From Bursaphelenchus xylophilus (taxonomy: Eukaryota; Nematoda; Chromadorea; Rhabditida; Aphelenchoididae): DNA of 64,000 nt. The notes beneath the pieces are model-generated. The model saw only the letters and a list, made by a program, of their open reading frames with translations. It searched no databases and was not told the DNA's origin. Positions 23,364 to 34,766 of this stretch are shown in pieces. Both the position numbers and the translations under genes were made by a program. Position 1 is the first letter of the stretch. Every line of letters starts with the position of its first letter. Location: contig CAJFCV020000001.1 of NCBI GenBank assembly GCA_904066235.2, forward strand, positions 7,192,001-7,256,000. Direction: 5' to 3'.

Positions 23364-24636
23364 ATGGAACCGTCGAGTGCGGATATAAATACCAATGTAA
23401 ATGCTACCGATGTGGTCGCGGCTAGTACTCACATGACAAATGCATCTCAGACCGAGATCAGAGTCGAATATTTAAAGCACAAATGGACGGTAAAGAACTT
23501 TTCGCATTGTTATCAGGAATACTTGGAGAACTTTGTGCATTTGCAAAGGAATAACGACGAAACATTGACATGGTCCATCAAGATTTACCCGAAGGGTAAT
23601 GGCGAAAACAACAAGGATTTTGTTTTCTTGTGTTTGAACAGGGTAAATGGATGCAGTAAAAATAAAGCCGGCTTCAGGTAGGAGTTGATGGTCTTATATC
23701 CAACTTTTAGGTCACGGTTCTTCTTGAAGAACAGCGAAGGAAAGGACATCGAAATGCGGATTCATCCCAATCCGTCCCATTCTGATTATGTTTCTTACAT
23801 AAAGCGAGACGTACTGTTTCCCCAGATCTCGCCAGCCGACAGTATCACCGTTTTCGTCGAGATCGATGTTGCTGTGGAGACAATCACAACGTATACTGAA
23901 GACCAACTGGCTTCGAAAGCGGTGAGTAAATTGCCGATCGACAATCAGGACCTAAAGTTACAGGTTTGTGAATGTGAACGGACGTTGGGGGAAGATTATC
24001 TAAAACTTCTGAGCGACGATCTACATACCGACTTCCTGATCCGGGTTGACGGCCAAGATATCTCTGTACATAAAGCAGTTTTGGCTGCGAGGTCCCCAGT
24101 CTTTGCTGCCATGCTACAACATCGCGATACGAACGAAGCACAGACTGTAAGGCGTAAATATATAATTTGTATTTTCTTCAGGGGGTTTTATGCATAGAAG
24201 ACGTCGAATATAATGTCATGAAAGAAATGCTGCACTTTATTTATAGTGGAAGGTGCACATCCGACGTGAATGAAATGGCATCTGATTTGTTAATTGCCGC
24301 GGATAAATACAGGTAGTCATTTTCTTGAATAATTTTGATGTTTTTTTCAGACTTGATGAACTAAAGAATCACTGTGAGCGAATCTTAATCCAAGTTCTGT
24401 CTCAAGATAACTGTTGTCAACTTCTCATCATATCGGATATGTATCATGCCAACGCTTTGAGGAGAAAGTCGATTCAGTTTGTACTGAAGCACCCCGTAGA
24501 CATAACTTCTACAGCCGGATGGGAAGCCGTCTTGAAGGATCACCCGCATCTAGTCACGGACATAGTCAGGAGTTTTGATCGGACCACGGACAGCGAGTCG
24601 TGCACAGTTCTGTCAGGCTTGTTGCCCGGTCACTGA
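23364..24636 (+). CDS. mel-26: MEL-26-type MATH-BTB CUL3 substrate adaptor
   Basis: About four exons give roughly 395 residues. The start MEPSSADINT lies five bases after a trans-splice-type acceptor. The MATH domain includes HKWTVKNFSHCYQEYLENF and IKIYPKGNGENNKDFVFLC, which I recognise as nearly the C. elegans MEL-26 sequence. IEMRIHPNPSHSDYVSYIKR continues it. The BTB domain follows (TDFLIRVDGQDISVHKAVLA, AARSPVFAAMLQHRDTNEA), then a C-terminal 3-box-like helical region (NCCQLLIISDMYHANALRRK). MEL-26 binds CUL-3 and targets katanin MEI-1 for destruction after meiosis. AATAAA is at 24683-24688. Confidence 0.92.
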
Positions 24637-24682
24637 GTCACATTGTCCTTCCCAGTGTAATTATATTCCAGAATAATATGTA

Positions 24683-24688
24683 AATAAA
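24683..24688 (+). terminator. Poly(A) signal of mel-26
   Basis: A canonical AATAAA lies 47 bases after the stop codon. Confidence 0.7.
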
Positions 24689-25055
24689 AGTGTTTTTGAT
24701 TTCCTGGGTTTGTGGGTCATCGGCTCGACGAATTGTTTTAAGTTGGACAAGAAATCAAACAGACACGGGACAGCAAAGTAGCCAAACAGATGACCAGTTG
24801 TTTGTTTCTCCTTCGTTATGTAGGCCTGTTCGCGCGTCTCTCCACATTCCTCATGTTGTCTCCGAGCCCAGAGACCAGCATCTCCACCTGAAACTCAAAT
24901 AATCGCTCCCTCGGCGTCGTCCTAAGTATCGTCACGGGCTCTCATTGATGGGCGTTCCTCATTCCGGTCCGACAGGCGACGTCATTATTCTTAATCAAAT
25001 TAAAACAAGGTCCATTTAAAGTCCTGTCCCAAATTCTCCTCCAATCAATCCCAGA
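24689..25055. promoter_or_regulatory. Upstream region of the glutaredoxin-like gene
   Basis: No gene or repeat is visible. The length and position suggest a promoter for the secreted glutaredoxin-like gene. Confidence 0.4.
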
Positions 25056-25853
25056 ATGAGTTCGTCGATCTGTGTTTTCTTGTTTTTGGGACTCAGTTCA
25101 ACATTGAGGGCGGAAGAGTCGAGCAGGAAGGAGCGCGAAGCGGGATACGGTACGTTTTCGAAGCATTAATTCTTCTCCGGATGAACGCTACCATTTTTAT
25201 TTTTTATACCATCATGAATTTGGCAACTTTTCTTAAATCTTCCCATATTTTTTGAAGGGAACACTGATGGTCAGTTAAATGCCTTTAAAGGAGATGCCCA
25301 AAAAACTGGATCGAGCGCTTTTGGGCCGGAAACTGGAGGATTTGGATCACTTTCAAACGGATTTTGGAGCGCTTATGGCCAAGAAGGACAGCCAGACATG
25401 CAAATGTGGCAAGGACCGATAGGATCCGCTACTCCTAATCAACCAAACGTCCAAGAACCAGGATACGGACAGAGTTACGGATCCATCCCAGGCACGGGAG
25501 CAGTCGGAACACCAAACTCACCATATGCTGGATACTTGGAAAAGCAAATCAGCAGCTATCCGGTCATGATCTACACATTGAATGAGTGCATTCCCTGTCA
25601 GCGGGCCAAGCATCTTCTCGCCGTTCATTACCCTGATGTCCGAGCGCATTTCCTGGAGCTCTCCGGAAACGAGGCCTGGCAGCAACAACTCCAAGTCGAT
25701 CTACAGTATCTCACTGGAGCCATTACATTCCCATACATCTTTGTCTGTGGCCAATATATTGGTGGGGCTTCGGACCTCTTCGAAATGCATGAAAACGGCC
25801 AGTTGAGAAGAATGGTGAACCAATGCATCAAAACCGCCACGCCCAAACCATAA
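25056..25853 (+). CDS. Secreted glutaredoxin/thioredoxin-fold protein
   Basis: Two exons (25056-25150 and about 25260-25853) give about 229 residues. A signal peptide (MSSSICVFLFLGLSSTLRA) is followed by a 90-residue Gly/Gln/Pro-rich region without clear fold. The C-terminal part is glutaredoxin-like: PVMIYTLNECIPCQRAKHLL contains the CxxC redox pair (CIPC), FPYIFVCGQYIGGASDLFEM carries the cis-proline and the GG glutathione-site motif. Glutaredoxins are normally cytosolic or mitochondrial, so a signal peptide is unusual; it would act in the secretory pathway or outside the cell. The CIPC centre differs from the common CPYC. A membrane anchor is not visible. Redox activity is inferred. Confidence 0.8.
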
Positions 25854-25980
25854 CGAGACGGATGTAAATTTAGTTGTTGAACTACGTGTATCATAAAACT
25901 GTCCAGTTTTATTATAAATTACATTTTTATAACTTATGAACAAACAAGAAAAAATCCCGGCCCGTAAGAAATTACTGAAA

Positions 25981-28900
25981 TCAGTCCTCGTTCTCGGAGG
26001 CGGATCCTTCGGTGTAATCATCGGACGTCTCAAGGACTTCTTCCCGCTCTTCTTCCTCTTCAGAACTACCATATACAATCACATTTGGTTCCCGCGCGTT
26101 TTGTACCTCCATCTGAAAACGGATTTTCGTCTTCTGAAAAAGATCATGTTCTCACCTTAACATCCTGGGAATAATCAAAATCCAAATAAGAATCCGACTT
26201 TATGTGTAGGGTAAAGTTGTAAACGCCTTTCTCCGGGGGAGCTGAGATCCGCATTTCAAGCTGAAAAAATTTACAAAACATGAAAAACAATTTTACCGTT
26301 TTCTCCGTGTTCAATGTTTTGCATGGAATGATGAGAGAAGCGAGATTCTTTGTCCTCTTCTCAATTAAATACAGATACCACCATTCGTGTTTCTCTTGTG
26401 GAAAAAGTGGACAATGGACCTCGTGATGATCAGTGGGTTCAGATTCTAGCAATGCCTCTTTCTTCAAAGGCACCTCATCGTCTCCCCAATCGTCGTCGCT
26501 TTCACTTTCATCAGGCAACAAACTCTTATCAGAATCGTAACTTTCATTAGATTCAGAGCCGCTGTCAGAATACTCCGAGCCCTCGTCTGACTCATTAGGT
26601 CGGTTATTTTTTTGTTTTTTGTCAACCTCTTCTTTGTTATCTTCTTTCTTTGTTTCTTCGGTCCCTTCCTCATTAGTGAATCTTTTCTTGTTGGCCTAAA
26701 ATTCAAGGGTGTAAAGTCCGCTTAGGAAATCCCTAATAAGAAACGGTTACTTACCTTTCCAATCCTTTTTACTTTCCCGGGTTTCTTCTTAGGCTTTTGC
26801 TTTTCCCATGGTTTTTTCTTTGGCTGTTCTGGCTGAAGCGATGTCTCCAAAGCCATTTTCTCTTTCTTGATAGCGCCTTCTTCAATCTCTCTTAAACGAT
26901 TATCCAGATCCAATAAAGGTAACCTCGTGAGGTGGATCTTAATGGTAACCACTGATCCAACCGTCACTGTATCACAATCATCTTCGCCTTGTACTAAAAC
27001 AAAGTTCACCGCGAATCCCCATCACAGCTTACCTTCAATTCTAGTTTCCACTAAAAGTTTTGGCATCATGTGAAGAACAGTTATGATGTCATTGTAATCG
27101 CACTCTTCCATGTGATTAAGAAGAGCTCGTCTTTTCAATTCGTTTAGCTGAGCCAAGTCCTGAGGGGTATAAACACGGTTCTAAAATATGTTATACTTAG
27201 ACATGGATCCCTACTCTTCGAAGATATGCAATGTTTTGTTCGGTGAGATGAGGAAGTTGCATTAATGGACTGTTCTTTTGCCACAACGCTTGAACGAACA
27301 TAGGATACAGCTTGAGAACATTCTCAATGGTATTGATAGTGGGAGTGTGGCGAGTCCATCCATTAAACGTAAATTGGATAACAAGCCGCATAAATTCATC
27401 GAGCAATGGCAATACTCGAGATACCATGTATGTTTGATCTGACAGAGTTTAGAGGGTAAGGACGTTAACTTACCCCTTTCCAACCTAGCCGAATTTAAAT
27501 CCAATCGGGAGAGATATGCATACAACAAGATACGACACTTCACAGAGTAAGGCTGACTGAACGGTATTTCTTTTTTGTTTTCCCCAAGATTCTTGAATTC
27601 TTTCATCAACACAGGCAGCTCAACGTCATCCTCTTCACTCTCGACGATCTCGTTGTTAAATTTTCTCCAAAATTCGCAAGACGCCGTTAAAACCATCAAA
27701 ACTCCTGAAAGGTTTTCATAATTATGCGCATGGATCAGAGCCCCACAAATCCCAAAAACACAGTTCAAGCTCAGGTTAAAGTTGAAGAATTCATTCGCTT
27801 TTCATTGAGAAAAAAGCAGGTGAAACGCAAACTTTTTTCCTCCTGGGTGGTTCATTTGTACGCCCAAAAATAATAAAAAAAAAAAAAAAATTTCAAAAAA
27901 AGACTATTAAAAGCAGTTTTTTAGAGGAGAAAAAATGTATCAAATAAATATAACCCTTTGCCAAACAACATACAATCCTTGTAAAACAAAGCAATAAAAA
28001 AAGTGAACGAACTTACTGCACAACCCAATATAATAGTGTGAACCTAAGGACTACACCAGAAAAACACAAAACCTACTTGTAACCTCCATATTCGGCGTCT
28101 TGGAGATGAAATGTGCAAATGTCTTTGTGGTTTCAAGAAGTACTTTGTCGGCACTGTATTTTATAGAATTATACCACCAATATCCCTAAAGAATAAAAAT
28201 TACGTCATAAAACTCTTACCACAGCCGAAGGCATTAATATCATGAAAACAAGTCCATAGAACGCGAGTACCCAGTTGCCATAATTTTCGCTTACAATCCA
28301 TTTGGGCAAGGCAATTCCGAAAGTTGTGGCTAAAGGAGCGATATAAAGGTAAGAACAAGTAGGCGTAGCTAGGGGCCGGAAGGGGGGAGGGGCAAGGGCA
28401 TCTTCGCCAAAATATTTTACCGAGAAATGTGCCAGGAAGTTCGATTTCTTGGCAGTTAAGATATCCGAAAAATTCTTTTTGCATAATAAACAAGAATATT
28501 GGCGGTTTTTTGCCCAAGAAAACTATTTTCTCCGCCAATGCGGAAAGCAGAGTATTCGGCGGAGTTTTACGCACTTTTTTGGTCATCACACCAATCTTAA
28601 ACGCTTGACTATGAATTTTGATAGTTGAAAGGAGGAAATTTGTTTATTTTTATGTTTATCAAACAATCGGCGAAGGCATGGGGGGACGCTTGCCATATTG
28701 GCGGACGCCATAACTCAGCTTTGGATAACGATGCAAAACTAAGAATAGCTCAACGCAATTCTTATAGCATTTCTGCTGGCGTCTTGTGCCCTCCAAAATG
28801 TCGTCGCCAAGCCTTGGCAGAAGTTTAGCCATCGGCGAACCACTTGGTGCACCAGAAAACAACAAAGTTCAAATTTTTCTTTGCCATGCTGTTTCAAACT

Positions 28901-29824
28901 CCCACACGGTGCGGCCAGACTTTATTGGTGTCGCAGCGACAAGCTGCACCCTGCAGTCGCTAAATGCGATCAATAGCACTGCCGCCGACCTTCTGATAGA
29001 TTATGCTTAAAATTTGACTATTTTCCGGAAGTTTCAGCGTCATATTAAAGTGTTAATAATTGATGCGATGACCAAAAAAGTTCCAAAAAGTCTCCGCCGA
29101 AAACACTACTTTCCGCGTTGGCGAAGAAAATAATTTTCTTGGACAAAAACCAAAACTTTCCGGCGCATTTCTCGGAACACCCCGTACATTGTAAAAATAT
29201 CACACTTACCCCGAGGTCCGTCTGGATTGCCATACTTTTCCCAATTCTCTCTTGATTCTTCATTTGTAAGAGCTTGATAAGCTTTTGCGAGATGGTTAAA
29301 CTGTTCCTCGTCTCCGCCTCGATCGGGGTGATATTGCTTACTCAATTTATGGTAAGCTTTCTTTATTTCAGACACTCCAGCACCCTAAAAGCGTATTTCC
29401 ACAAGGAGTTCCAATACAAACGGCCACGTCACAAACTGAATAATTAACCCACCTGATCCAACCCAAGAACTTTGTAAGGGTCATATTCCTCATGAGTCAC
29501 CTCAATCTGCGAGACTTTATTGCCCAAGTAGAATAAAAATCCCCAAGCCATCAACAGAATGATAGATTTCAGAATTCGCTTCCTTGTTTGCTTTGGCTGA
29601 GAATCCAGTAGATTCTTTCGTTTGATACGATCACCCTCACACTGACATCCAGTAGTTTTGCTTTCAACTTTTACTAAACAAAAAATAATTATAATTCATG
29701 AGATCTTACCTGCTGAAGGCCATAGGAAATGAGTCAAAGGAAGAAGCAGAACAGTGTAAAATGCAATCAGAACATAATAAAATGTGTTTCCCACCTCATC
29801 GTACTCGAATTGAGCCCGGCCCAT
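25981..29824 (-). CDS. dnj-29: SEC63/DNAJC23 ER translocation J-protein
   Basis: The gene starts at ATG 29824, 14 bases after a ttttcag acceptor. The N-terminus MGRAQFEYDEVGNTFYYVLI matches SEC63 and contains the first membrane helix. A second helix is ILKSIILLMAWGFLFYL. The lumenal J domain holds the catalytic HPD in SKQYHPDRGGDEEQF. A third helix region (NWVLAFYGLVFMILMPSAV) precedes the cytosolic Brl domain, with YWWYNSIKYSADKVLL, LMVLTASCEFW and QPYSVKCRILLYAYLSRL. The C-terminal part has a lysine-rich linker, an acidic segment and ends SASENED. SEC63 recruits BiP to the Sec61 channel. An 880-bp intron (about 28333-29211) holds an inverted-repeat element. Confidence 0.92.
28415..29190. 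repeat. Inverted-repeat element in a SEC63 intron
   Basis: Left arm (about 28415-28592) and right arm (about 29055-29190) are imperfect inverted copies. Shared strings include ccgagaaatg, a ccaagaaaa..attttc run, gcggaaag and cggcggag, ending cttttttggtcat. The interior, about 460 bp, has no transposase. Confidence 0.7.
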
Positions 29825-30143
29825 AGTTTGAAGACAGCTGAAAATATAAACTATGTTAAAAAAAACCCCCCATAAGACATGATAAGCCAAACAATGCTGT
29901 AATAAGGAACAAGTGATATCAAAAATCTTATAAAATAAAAATGCAACGAAGAATTATGTGGAGAATCAGATCCTCGTGGTGAGACCAAAGTGTTCCGTTT
30001 CTTCCGTGACTTCTTTTCGCGAAATGGTTTTTGTTTCTACAGAGTAAAAATTTATTTGGTAGATTGTTTTTTATTGTCTGATCTATCCCGTGTAATATCT
30101 GTACGGAGATTGACAATTCGGAAGCTGAAGAATACGGAACGAT

Positions 30144-31606
30144 CCATAATGGGCAGATTCCGAGAATCAGTTCGAATGTCATAGATACCAAACATCTTTG
30201 TAAAAAAGTGTAATTCGGAAAAAAACTATGAATTGTAAGTGTAAATTTTTCAAAAGAGTGTAACTGAAAACAGTACTAATTTCGATGCAACACTGTTGCA
30301 AGTGATAAAAGACCTGTGCGTTAGTAATTCGCGCGAGCGAATAAAAAAAACAAGATTATGAAAAAAACTTTTGCGATTACTAACGCACACGCCTTGTACA
30401 GGTGGTTCAGTGGGAGATTCCAACGTTATTTCAAGTACTTCTCCGCCAATAATGTACCAATTTCTATAAAATTTTATATGAATCTCTTCCACCCCGTTTT
30501 CTGTCCACCAAGTATGATGACTCTTTGGTCACGGAGGCACCCATGCTGACCTTTCACATTTTCATTCCAAATTTTGAAGTCCGATATCGGTGAAACGTAG
30601 AATTTTTTTTAATGATTTTCTCGGACTTGAAAATATGCGAGTGAAAAATTAAACTTTTATAAGTAGCTGAAAAACTTGACGGCAGTCAACGGGATACTTG
30701 TAATTATTCTTCAAGGTATTACTCTTGCTTTTTGGGGTAACTGGCTTAATTAATCAAAAAATGCGAACAAGCAGACTGCCTAAATGCATGAAGACATTCA
30801 CATGCATGACAAGTTCCAGGCCTAGATTATCTAACAATAAGAAAAACAGCTTCTCTTCGTTCGTCCGACAAAGCATATTTCATTCGGAGAGGTGGACTAA
30901 AATATGCTTTTTAGGCACTTGGTACTTCCGCGACCTTTACATTTTTAAAATTTTTTCATCGCATTTTGCGACTTTGTTTTAACCAGAAATCCAAAAAATT
31001 TTCAAGTCCGAGAAACTCAATTGACGATCGTTTCAAAAATTTTCTAACAATAAGTTTTACCGTTTCCGGACTCCAAAATTGAGAATGAAAATGTCAGCGG
31101 TCAGTACGGGTGCCTCCGTGAACGTAGATACGTTATACTCGGTGGACAAAAAATGGGGTGGAAGAGCTTCAATTTGGTATAAATTTTCTAGAAATTGGTG
31201 CATCTTTGGCGGAGAAATACTTGACAAGGAAAGGATATACTTTTATGGGGGCTTCTGCTTTTAGACGGGACACGCCTCAAAAAATCCGGAAAATCGTGCT
31301 GGTCAAGGATATGTAAAAATTAGTGTAAGATTGGAAGCTCCGGTTGAAGTATTATTATATCGAAAAATTAGTTGGAAGTAAAAAATGTAAGTGTCGACAT
31401 TAAAGTTTAAAAATTTTTACGTTTACACTTACATCAATTTCCCTACATAATTTCCAACAGTGTTCTAAAACTTCTTCAACGTTTTTGAAAAGTTTGCACC
31501 TACGATTCATACTTTTTTAGATCCCACTTTTTTCACAAAGATGTAATGGTATCTGTGACATTCGAACGGATTCTGGGAAATTGCCCATTATGGAATCTGC
31601 CCATTA
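30144..31606. repeat. Outer inverted-repeat element with CCATAATGGGC ends
   Basis: The left end ccataatgggcagattcc is matched in reverse by cccattatggaatctgccc near 31585-31606. Inner parts also match: cagttcgaatgtcatag and cacaaagatgt are inverted copies of one another across the unit. It contains a second, different element. Confidence 0.65.
30397..31235. repeat. TACAGG(G)TGGTTCAG element, older copy
   Basis: Arms share tatttcaagta, ttctccgccaa and ttggtaca/gtgcatc strings, and a gtccgagaaactcaattga string, with the copy at 38394-39279. The left terminus is tacaggtggttcag; the right terminus is diverged. It sits inside the outer element. Confidence 0.7.
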
Positions 31607-31813
31607 AAAAGAACCGTTGTTCTTGACTTTTATTTTTGCTACTTTTTGCCCATAACTTTGCGAGTTTCGTGCGGAAAAAATCCATTTTTTTTTGTGGAAA
31701 CATTAACTTACGGTAGATATAGGGGTGCAACTTTTCATGCCTAAATTCGACAAAAGAGTCTCAAATAAGTGAAGATTTAGTCCGAAATAGTAATTCCCCA
31801 TTATTTTTATAGA

Positions 31814-34423
31814 ATGCCAAACGATGTTCTGCTGTGTCGTTTTCGTATTGGACACGAAACTGAACTCTTAGACAAGCCGACATCCAGCGGCCACACCCAC
31901 AGGTGGAAGGTGTTCGTTAGAAGTCCCGAGAACTGCCCCGAATTGGTCGACCGCTCTTATGTGAGGAAGGTCACCTTTGTTCTCCATGACAGCTTTTCGA
32001 ATCCGAAGAGAACCGTTCGTAATCCACCGTTTGAGATCACGGAAACTGGTTATGGAGGATTTGATATGGTTATAATACTCCATTTGCAGAATTGCCAAAA
32101 GTCTTTCTCCATTAGTTATGAGATTTCTTTGCCTATGGGTAAGTGGCTGTCTATCAACAAACCAAGGTAACGGCCTTACAGAAAAACACTCAACGAAATT
32201 TCTGGATCACCGAGTAGAGATTAAAAACCCGGAGAAAGAATTGGTTGATTTGAGTCTAAAGTACGGTGCAAAGCTGTCTAAGAGGAAGGAGAAGTCCGAA
32301 AAACCAGAAAAACAGAAGGAAAAGTCTGGTGATGACAAGAAAAGGAAAACGAAACCCGAGAAGGATAAGGTACCGGCTTGTTCTACCCCAACTGGAAGCC
32401 AAAAAGTTAATAAGCCTGAGGGAAAAATCAAGATTGAAACGCTTGAAGTCAACAAAGAAAAGGCAGAAAAGAAGAATGACAAATTGGAAATCAAAGTACA
32501 AAAGGAAGACACTATTGGAGAACCTAAGTCTAAAAAGCCGAAGAAGAGTAAGAGTGATCCAGAGAAGACCATGCTCTCAGTCGATGATTTATTTAATCCA
32601 GCACCGCTTGTTGAGAAATCAAAAGGATCGAGTAAGATTTTAAATTAGCAATCTAAAAACAATTTTAAAGCATATAATGGTGGTCACTGAAGTTTTTTGA
32701 CTTTTATATTGGCTGTTGGGTCGAATTTCGGTGCAAAAATGGGTTGAGGTTGTTAAGTCGGCAACTTGACGCGCCAGTCACGTTGTGAAATTGCCGTCAT
32801 TTCAAAATTGTTCTATCATTGTGATTTTCAAATTGAAATTTTTTGGAAAATTTTTGTGGATTTTGCTAAAAAATCGTATGAATTTAATATTTTTAAGAAC
32901 TAGAAATTGTCCCTTCTTTTCAAGACGGCCGACGAAATCAGTAGTAAAACTATTTGCGACTAATATTAACGGTATTCATCATAGTCTACGTTAAACTCGC
33001 ATTTGAAAGCTTCGTATATCAGAATTTTCAATTCAGCCAAAATAACGGCAATTTGACGTCATTTTGAAAAATCCTTTCAAATTAAGAACCCTAGTTGACA
33101 TTGATTTTTAAAAATCTTTTATTTTATCCGCGCAACGAGTTTCCAAAATCTGCACTGGGTTTTCGCAAATTTTCGAGCTTTTTTCGTACTGATTTTTCAA
33201 AATAATGTCAACCCATTTTTGCACCGAAATTCGACCCAACAGCTAAAATAAAAGTCGAGAACTTCTGTGACCACCTTTATAAAAGGGGAGCGCGCGGTAC
33301 TCCATTTCGCGAATTTCGGGCCTCGTCGCAGAAAACCGCGATTTCTTGTCTGCGTTGCCCTCTTCCGAACTCTCTCCAAAAAACTCCGAACTCTCAACCT
33401 TTCCTCATTTTCACCAAAAACTCCGGACTCTACCCCTTGTACGAACACTCCCGCTTTTGTGAAAATTGAAAAATAGTGTGTGACATCTGTTATGGTGAAA
33501 ATTGAAAAAAATAAAAAATCTCGAAAATTGGTCTTATCTTTCGACTGGTCGGTCTGAGGCTCATGGAAATGGGGTTTAAAGGTCTTAGAATTTTAGAGAT
33601 TATAATGAAACTAAACTTTGCCCCGATATCTCACGTATCTGTCTTCGAAACAAAAGTTTTTTATGATGACTTAGCGTTTAGAGGCCTCGTTCTCAGAGTT
33701 GATAGGCCATGATTTTGTCACCGTTGGAATCCCCACATCATAGAGCGTTATTTACAGAAATAAAAAGGATGTATGTACAAGTATGCAAATTTTTCGAGCA
33801 AATTCAAGAATTTTGAGCCACTCTGAAAAATACTTTTCAAAAGTATGTCATCATGACCGATTTATGACAGATTTACTGTTATTTTTCCGAATTCCCGGCA
33901 AACCAAGGAAAAAGTCATGTTACAGTAACTCTGAATCTGATTTCATGTGCAACGTTCCAAAATCACCGGGCTACAGTAATCCTTCCATACGTTTCAGTAA
34001 GATCGGAGAAAACAAAGCCAGTAAAGACGGAGTTGAAGAAGGAATTAATGGCTCCCAATGATAACCAGCAGGTTGGGTCATCGAAGATGCAAATTATCGA
34101 TGTTCAGTCTAAGGTAGGCACAGTGAAAGTATTATGTAATGTTGAAGGAGAGCATAGAGATGATGGATAAAGTGAGCGAACTCAGCTCTTTACCGAATAT
34201 TCTGTCACCAGTAAACAGGAATATGGTAGACTCACTTGAGCAGAGTGCCCATCTGAAGGACGTAATTCGAAGATTGTACGTGAAGTTTGATCCCGAAAAG
34301 TATCGTCTTCCAATGTTAAAGAAGTTGAATACGACTGCAGATGTAATTCGAAGATACGAACGTCCGATCCCATTATTAACCTTCGAAGATCAGTTGTCTG
34401 TCACTGTAGAAGGGACCGACTAA
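31814..34423 (+). CDS. YEATS-domain protein, AF9/ENL-like
   Basis: Four exons give about 385 residues. The first exon and start of the second form the YEATS domain: HRWKVFVRSPENCPELVDRS, VTFVLHDSFSNPKRTVRNPP, FEITETGYGGFDMVI and FLDHRVEIKNPEKEL. The HDSF and GYGGF aromatic positions match the acyl-lysine reading pocket of AF9. A very long Lys/Glu-rich region follows (32265-32560). After a 1.36 kb intron (about 32632-33994) come KTKPVKTELKKE and a final segment LKDVIRRLYVKFDPEKY. No clear AF9-type ANC1 homology (AHD) domain is visible at the C-terminus. YEATS readers act in super elongation and histone-modifying complexes. Start chosen after a ttttatag acceptor. An AATAAA is at 34452-34457. 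Confidence 0.82.
32680..33275. repeat. TIR element in the YEATS intron
   Basis: Terminal inverted repeats of about 60 bp: the left end runs through ggtggtcactgaagtttt and gggtcgaatttcggtgcaaa, and the right end is their near-exact reverse complement ending cttctgtgaccacc. The interior is homologous to 57414-57765. Confidence 0.8.
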
Positions 34424-34766
34424 CGCAAAGGTTTTGTTATTGTCTGATTACAATAAATTTGCTCAAAACGGTGAACTTCCTGGTCTTTCTTTGCCCGAAA
34501 CACTGCAATTGTATTTGAGGAGTAGTAGATATTGAAACTTGGGATATAAATGTCCTACCTTGGCCCTCGAATTGTTGAGAGTGGAATGAATGGGCAGTGG
34601 CGATTACCTGTCCGCCCTTTGTGGTTTACAAGAACACTTCCGGTTTGCAATAAAATTGCTTTTAAAAATGGCTATGGCCTTCCTTACCACGAAAATATTG
34701 GGAGTGCAAACGGCCAAAATAGCCTTCAACCTTTTTATTTTGGAGTGACCAGATGCTTAAAATTAC
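34424..34766. other. Spacer between the YEATS gene and trp-4
   Basis: Contains the YEATS poly(A) signal AATAAA (34452-34457). No strong acceptor before the trp-4 ATG was found. Confidence 0.45.

Larger units (their letters stand above)
29825..31813. other. Divergent intergenic region with nested elements
   Basis: Lies between SEC63 (-) and the YEATS gene (+). It is dominated by two nested inverted-repeat elements (30144-31606 and 30397-31235). A ttttatag ending at 31812 is the probable trans-splice acceptor of the YEATS gene. Confidence 0.6.

Noticed and set aside
28200..28589. 129-residue minus-strand open frame
   Set aside because: Starts inside the SEC63 exon in a shifted frame and runs into an inverted-repeat arm.
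32266..32643. Arg-rich open frame overlapping the YEATS gene
   Set aside because: It is a shadow of the Lys/Glu-rich YEATS exon in another frame.
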